Assembly: GCF_001955695.1 (NCBI RefSeq)
Contig: NZ_CP019236.1
Coordinates: 2,046,001-2,110,000, forward strand
Source of the DNA: Rhodoferax koreense
GTDB lineage: Bacteria > Pseudomonadota > Gammaproteobacteria > Burkholderiales > Burkholderiaceae_C
Reading direction: 5' to 3'
Length of the DNA: 64,000 nucleotides
Positions 61,020-64,000 of the stretch are shown here, piece after piece. The notes beneath the pieces are model-generated. The model ran no database searches. It was not told the origin of the DNA and was given only the letters and a program-made list of their open reading frames with translations. Every line of letters starts with the position of its first letter. Position 1 is the first letter of the stretch. The translations under genes and the position numbers were made by a program.

Positions 61020-63047
61020 CTAACGCGGATCGCGGTTGTTGCCAGGCAGCATCTGCGGATTCTGGCGGGGCATCGGCTGGCCTTGCAGGGGTTGAGCCTG
61101 CGGCTGGCCGCGCACACCGGGCGGGTCGATCTGGTTGGGCTGCGGCGACTGCTGGAACTGCGGCCGTTGCAACTGTTGTTGCTGTTGCTGTTGTTGTCGC
61201 TGCAGTTGCTCGCGCTGTGCCACGTCGCGCTGCATGCGCTCCTGCTGTGCCTGCTGCTCGCGCCGTGACTGTTCCGCCTGCTGCGCCTGTTGGCGGGCGC
61301 GCTGCTGTTCCTGCTGGTTCTGCTGCTCACGCTGTTGCAATTGCTGCTGGCGCTGGATCTGCTCGCGCTGGGCGGTGTCGCGCTGCAGACGTTCCTGCTG
61401 CGCCTGCTGTTCGCGCCGCAGGCCGTCCGCCTGCTGGAAGGGTGGGCGGCCGATCGGAATGTGCGGCGGATCGATCTGGTTGCGCTGCAGGTCGCGTTGC
61501 TGTTGCCACTGTTGCTGTTGGCGTTGCTGCTGTTCAAACTGCTGGCGCTGCTGCAGTTGCTGCATCTGGTTTTCCCGCTGCAAACGGTCCTGCTGCGCCT
61601 GGAATTCCTGGCTTGGCCGCTGCTGCGCCTCCTGCTGGCGCTGGCGCGCCTGGTCCGCCTGGATCTGCGCGCGCTGCGCCTGCTCGGCCTGGCTGCGTGC
61701 CGGGCCGTTCCATTGAGGACGGTCGTTGCCGGGGCGCACGCCCGGCATCGGTGGCGCGGGCAGCAGCTGGGCGCCAGCCAGGTCGCCGTCGCGCAGGTTG
61801 GGACGGTTCGGCCGCCAGGCCGGGCCACGGCCGAAATCCACCTGCGGCACGGCCGTCACGGCGTTGGGGCGGCCCTGGAAGAAATAGGGGCGGTCGTCAC
61901 CGCGTCGGCGACCGTCGCGGTTGATGCCGTCGAGGTAGCGCGGGGTGGCGTTGAAGCCTGGCCGCCAGGCCTCGCCGGGCGCGAGCGGGAACCAGCCGAT
62001 GCCGGGGCCGGGCCGGTGGTCAGGCCCGGCATGGATGTTCCAGTCGGCGCGGCCCGGCTGGCCGCCGAGGAAGCCGACGAGCGCCGGCGCATAGGTCGGG
62101 CGCGGCGCCTTGGGCCCGGGCACCCAGGCCCAGCGCGGGCCGATCTGCGCCCAGCGGCCGTAGTGGAAGGGCGCAAAACCCCAGGGCGCGTCGTCGACCC
62201 AGGTCCAGCCCCAGGGCGCGATCCAGCGCCATTGGCCGTAGCGGTACGGCGCCCATTCGGCCACGGTGATGCGCGGAATCCACACCGCGCCGTAGGTGGT
62301 GTCGTTCTGCCAGTCGCCGAAGCTGTCGAGCTGCTGGTAGCCCGGGATGTCCCGCGAGACGTAGCGTGCGCTGATGGACTGGTCCTCGGCGCGGTCCCGC
62401 GCATCGGCCCAGAGATCGAAGCCGTCGTTCTGTCGCAGGTTGGGCGGTGCGGTCTGTGCCAGGTTGCGGCCGGCGAAGCTGAATTGCTGGCCGTTGGCCG
62501 AAAGCGGCAGCGACTCGGCGTTTTCGCCGTAGACCGTGGCGTTGCCGTAGCGTGCCGCCACCCTGGTCGTGCCCGTGCGCGCGTCGACCTCCAGGCTGAA
62601 GCTGCCGGGCTGCTGCACGGTCAGCGCCAGGTTCGGCGTGTCGATTTCCATCTGCTCGCCGGGATACAGGTTGCGCACGCGCAGATTGAGCTTGCCCTCG
62701 CCGAGGGTGAGGCGGGTCGTGTTGTCGTCGAGCTGGCTGATGTCGAGCGTGCCCGGCCCTTCGAGCCGCACCGCGCTGGAGCCGCTGTGCAGTTCCAGCC
62801 GCGCGCCGGGCTCTGCGTGCAGGCGGTCGCCGGTGGTCAGCGGCCGGTTGATCTCGGCCGCATTCCAATTGTTGTCGCCGGCGACCAGTTGGCTCACCGT
62901 GCCTTGCAGCAGGTTCAGCCTGGCCACGCGGCCGGGCGGGTCGATGTCCTGGGCCGAGGCGCCGGCCACGCCCAACAGCAGGCTGGCGGCCAGCCAGAGC
63001 GGGCGCCAGCGGGGCATCGGAAAGCTTGGCAGAAAGGAGGGGTTCAT
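61020..63047 (-). CDS. FecR/DUF6600-domain exported protein with Gln-rich tail
   Basis: A 675-residue exported protein. Sec signal (PLWLAASLLLGVAGASAQD). Residues about 35-185 form a FecR-like domain (RVARLNLLQGTVSQLV, GDRLHAEPGARLELHSGSSA). About 185-350 is a Trp/Tyr/Gly-rich DUF6600-type region (YGQWRWIAPWGWTWVDDAPW). The last 220 residues are Gln/Arg-rich, with two near-identical segments (REQQAQQERLQRDTAQREQ and REQQAQQERMQRDVAQREQ). Likely a surface or periplasmic protein; role unknown. ATG at 63047 used; start uncertain. Confidence 0.85.
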   Translation of the reverse strand: MNPSFLPSFPMPRWRPLWLAASLLLGVAGASAQDIDPPGRVARLNLLQGTVSQLVAGDNNWNAAEINRPLTTGDRLHAEPGARLELHSGSSAVRLEGPGTLDISQLDDNTTRLTLGEGKLNLRVRNLYPGEQMEIDTPNLALTVQQPGSFSLEVDARTGTTRVAARYGNATVYGENAESLPLSANGQQFSFAGRNLAQTAPPNLRQNDGFDLWADARDRAEDQSISARYVSRDIPGYQQLDSFGDWQNDTTYGAVWIPRITVAEWAPYRYGQWRWIAPWGWTWVDDAPWGFAPFHYGRWAQIGPRWAWVPGPKAPRPTYAPALVGFLGGQPGRADWNIHAGPDHRPGPGIGWFPLAPGEAWRPGFNATPRYLDGINRDGRRRGDDRPYFFQGRPNAVTAVPQVDFGRGPAWRPNRPNLRDGDLAGAQLLPAPPMPGVRPGNDRPQWNGPARSQAEQAQRAQIQADQARQRQQEAQQRPSQEFQAQQDRLQRENQMQQLQQRQQFEQQQRQQQQWQQQRDLQRNQIDPPHIPIGRPPFQQADGLRREQQAQQERLQRDTAQREQIQRQQQLQQREQQNQQEQQRARQQAQQAEQSRREQQAQQERMQRDVAQREQLQRQQQQQQQQLQRPQFQQSPQPNQIDPPGVRGQPQAQPLQGQPMPRQNPQMLPGNNRDPR

Positions 63048-63208
63048 GAGGCGGGTCGCGCGTTCGAGGTGCGTTTCAAAGCCCATGGGGCACATGCACT
63101 AAGAACGTGCGAACCAGCCAAAAGGTTCGCTTCAAAGCCCGCGCGGATCGGAAATCGGCGCGGTTTTTTGCAACCGGGTGTTGCGGCCGTGGCCGGGCGG
63201 ACGTGGTT

Positions 63209-63670
63209 TCAGCCGGCCAGAGCCGCCTTCACCGCGGCCGACACCTGGCCCATTTCGGCCTTGCCGGCGAGTTTGGCCTTCACCGCACCCATCACCTTGC
63301 CCATGTCGCCCTGGGCCACGGGACGGCCGAGTTCGGCGGCCAGCGCGGCGACGATGGCCTTGACTTCGGCCGTGATCTCGTCCGGGCCGAGGCGCTGGGG
63401 CAGGTAGTGCTCGAGCACCTTGAGTTCGGAGGCTTCCTTGTCGGCCAGGTCCGTGCGGCCGGCCTGGGTGAAGGCCTGCAGCGAATCCTTGCGCTGCTTG
63501 ATCAGCTTGTCGACGATGGCCACCACAGCGGCGTCGTCCAGTTCCACGCGTTCGTCGACTTCCTTCTGTTTCATGGCGGCCAGCAACAGGCGGATGGTGC
63601 CCAGGCGCTCGCTGTCCTTGGCGCGCATGGCGGTTTTCATGTCGTCGGTGATCTGTTCCTTGAGGGACAT
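63209..63670 (-). CDS. GatB/YqeY domain-containing protein
   Basis: A 153-residue YqeY protein. MSLKEQITDDMKTAMRAKDS, LGTIRLLLAAMKQKEVD and a C-terminal GDMGKVMGAVKAKLAGKAEM are the family blocks. It resembles the tRNA-binding tail of GatB. It lies downstream of rpsU on the same strand, separated by a terminator, in the conserved rpsU-yqeY(-dnaG-rpoD) neighbourhood. Confidence 0.95.
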   Translation of the reverse strand: MSLKEQITDDMKTAMRAKDSERLGTIRLLLAAMKQKEVDERVELDDAAVVAIVDKLIKQRKDSLQAFTQAGRTDLADKEASELKVLEHYLPQRLGPDEITAEVKAIVAALAAELGRPVAQGDMGKVMGAVKAKLAGKAEMGQVSAAVKAALAG

Positions 63671-63714
63671 GGCGGTTTCCTTCGGCGAAAAATGAAAAAA
63701 GGGAGGCGGAAATG

Positions 63715-63747
63715 AAAAAACCCGCCCTGGCGTCCCGGGGCGGGCTT
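63715..63747 (-). terminator. Rho-independent terminator after rpsU
   Basis: On the minus strand the stem CCCGCCC (63744-63738) pairs with GGGCGGG (63727-63721) and is followed by TTTTTT (63720-63715). It lies 65 bp after the rpsU stop codon and before yqeY, so it can attenuate transcription into yqeY. Confidence 0.85.
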
Positions 63748-63812
63748 TCAGGCCGCTTTCAGGCCGATCACCCGGAGGTGCAAGGCCTGGTTGGCGCGGC
63801 GCGCCAGCAGCT

Positions 63813-64000
63813 TTAGAACAGCTTCTTGGGCAGTTGCATGGAGCGCACACGCTTGTAGTGGCGCTTCACGGCAGCGGCCTTCTTGCGCTTGCGCTCTGCG
63901 GTTGGCTTTTCATAGAACTCGCGGGCGCGCAGGTCGGTCAGCAGGCCCAGCTTTTCGATGGTGCGCTTGAAGCGGCGCAGTGCGACGTCAAAGGGCTCGT
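63813..64000 (-). CDS. rpsU: 30S ribosomal protein S21 (partial, start outside window)
   Basis: The C-terminal 62 codons of S21, ending PKKLF. The block [18 protein letters not shown] followed by [20 protein letters not shown] is unmistakable. S21 is a small-subunit protein needed for initiation. The first few codons lie beyond position 64000. Confidence 0.97.
   Translation of the reverse strand, partial: EPFDVALRRFKRTIEKLGLLTDLRAREFYEKPTAERKRKKAAAVKRHYKRVRSMQLPKKLF

Noticed and set aside
61083..61710. Repetitive CTG/TTG-rich DNA, possible microsatellite or CRISPR
   Set aside because: It codes for Gln/Arg-rich protein on the minus strand with a clean reading frame; the repeat is due to CAG/CAA codons.

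Overview
The window is 64 kb of high-GC DNA (roughly two thirds G+C by eye) with dense, short-spaced bacterial genes. Gene content (PmbA with a divergent YjgA, RpsU-YqeY, Bug/TctC-type binding proteins, Nac-like and other LysR regulators, MutS, Anbu) and the dispersed palindromic repeats resemble Burkholderiales, most likely Comamonadaceae of the Variovorax/Ramlibacter kind. That assignment is inference from gene families; no marker gene was compared. It looks like an ordinary chromosomal segment. I see no tRNA, rRNA, CRISPR array, integrase, transposase or prophage. No stretch longer than about 300 bases lacks a gene.

Layout. 1-5.5 kb: end of a glutathione S-transferase, a cupin, aroC, a DMT exporter, three small exported proteins, a SET-domain protein and an AraC regulator. 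5.5-13.9 kb: a LysR regulator divergent from a seven-gene run (pirin, isochorismatase-like hydrolase, YtcJ-like amidohydrolase, DoxX, MFS exporter with a C-terminal extra domain, SLAC1/TehA channel, haloperoxidase-like hydrolase) that looks like a detoxification operon. 13.9-19 kb: small unknowns, a MYG1 exonuclease homologue, a YcaQ-like DNA glycosylase, a YncE-like beta-propeller and a NOV/DUF3883 protein.

19-30.4 kb is the most interesting region. It holds a polar amino-acid ABC transporter with an SDR, a 5-oxoprolinase-like pxpA/pxpC/pxpB set co-transcribed with AccB and AccC paralogues, a second biotin-carrier-like protein that lacks the biotinylation lysine, a LysR regulator, and a divergent aminotransferase. 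The same 40-bp bipartite element (ATAAG-N5-CTTAT, then TTGGC at fixed spacing) lies 87-99 bp upstream of each of the three transcription units. This points to a single LysR regulon for uptake and breakdown of an unidentified cyclic amide or amino-acid-like compound.

30.4-36.7 kb: a LacI regulator, tandem palindromic operators and an operon for gluconate/2-ketogluconate/idonate use (orphan Bug protein, RraA-like, 2-hydroxyacid dehydrogenase, gluconokinase, IdnO-like, IdnD-like). 36.8-46.3 kb: split chromate transporter, GNAT, acyl-CoA dehydrogenase, an amino-acid permease divergent from an Lrp regulator, a CHRD lipoprotein, uppP and an isolated secretin gspD. 46.3-50.6 kb: a second catabolic cluster (cupin, two SDRs, Bug protein, IclR) with tandem operator-like repeats in front and a repeat element inside. 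50.6-64 kb: Anbu proteasome homologue, mutS (with a 26-residue repeat-derived insertion in its ATPase domain), an HD-GYP response regulator, suhB, trmJ, cysE, mog, yjgA, pmbA, a Gln-rich FecR/DUF6600 protein, yqeY and the start-truncated rpsU.
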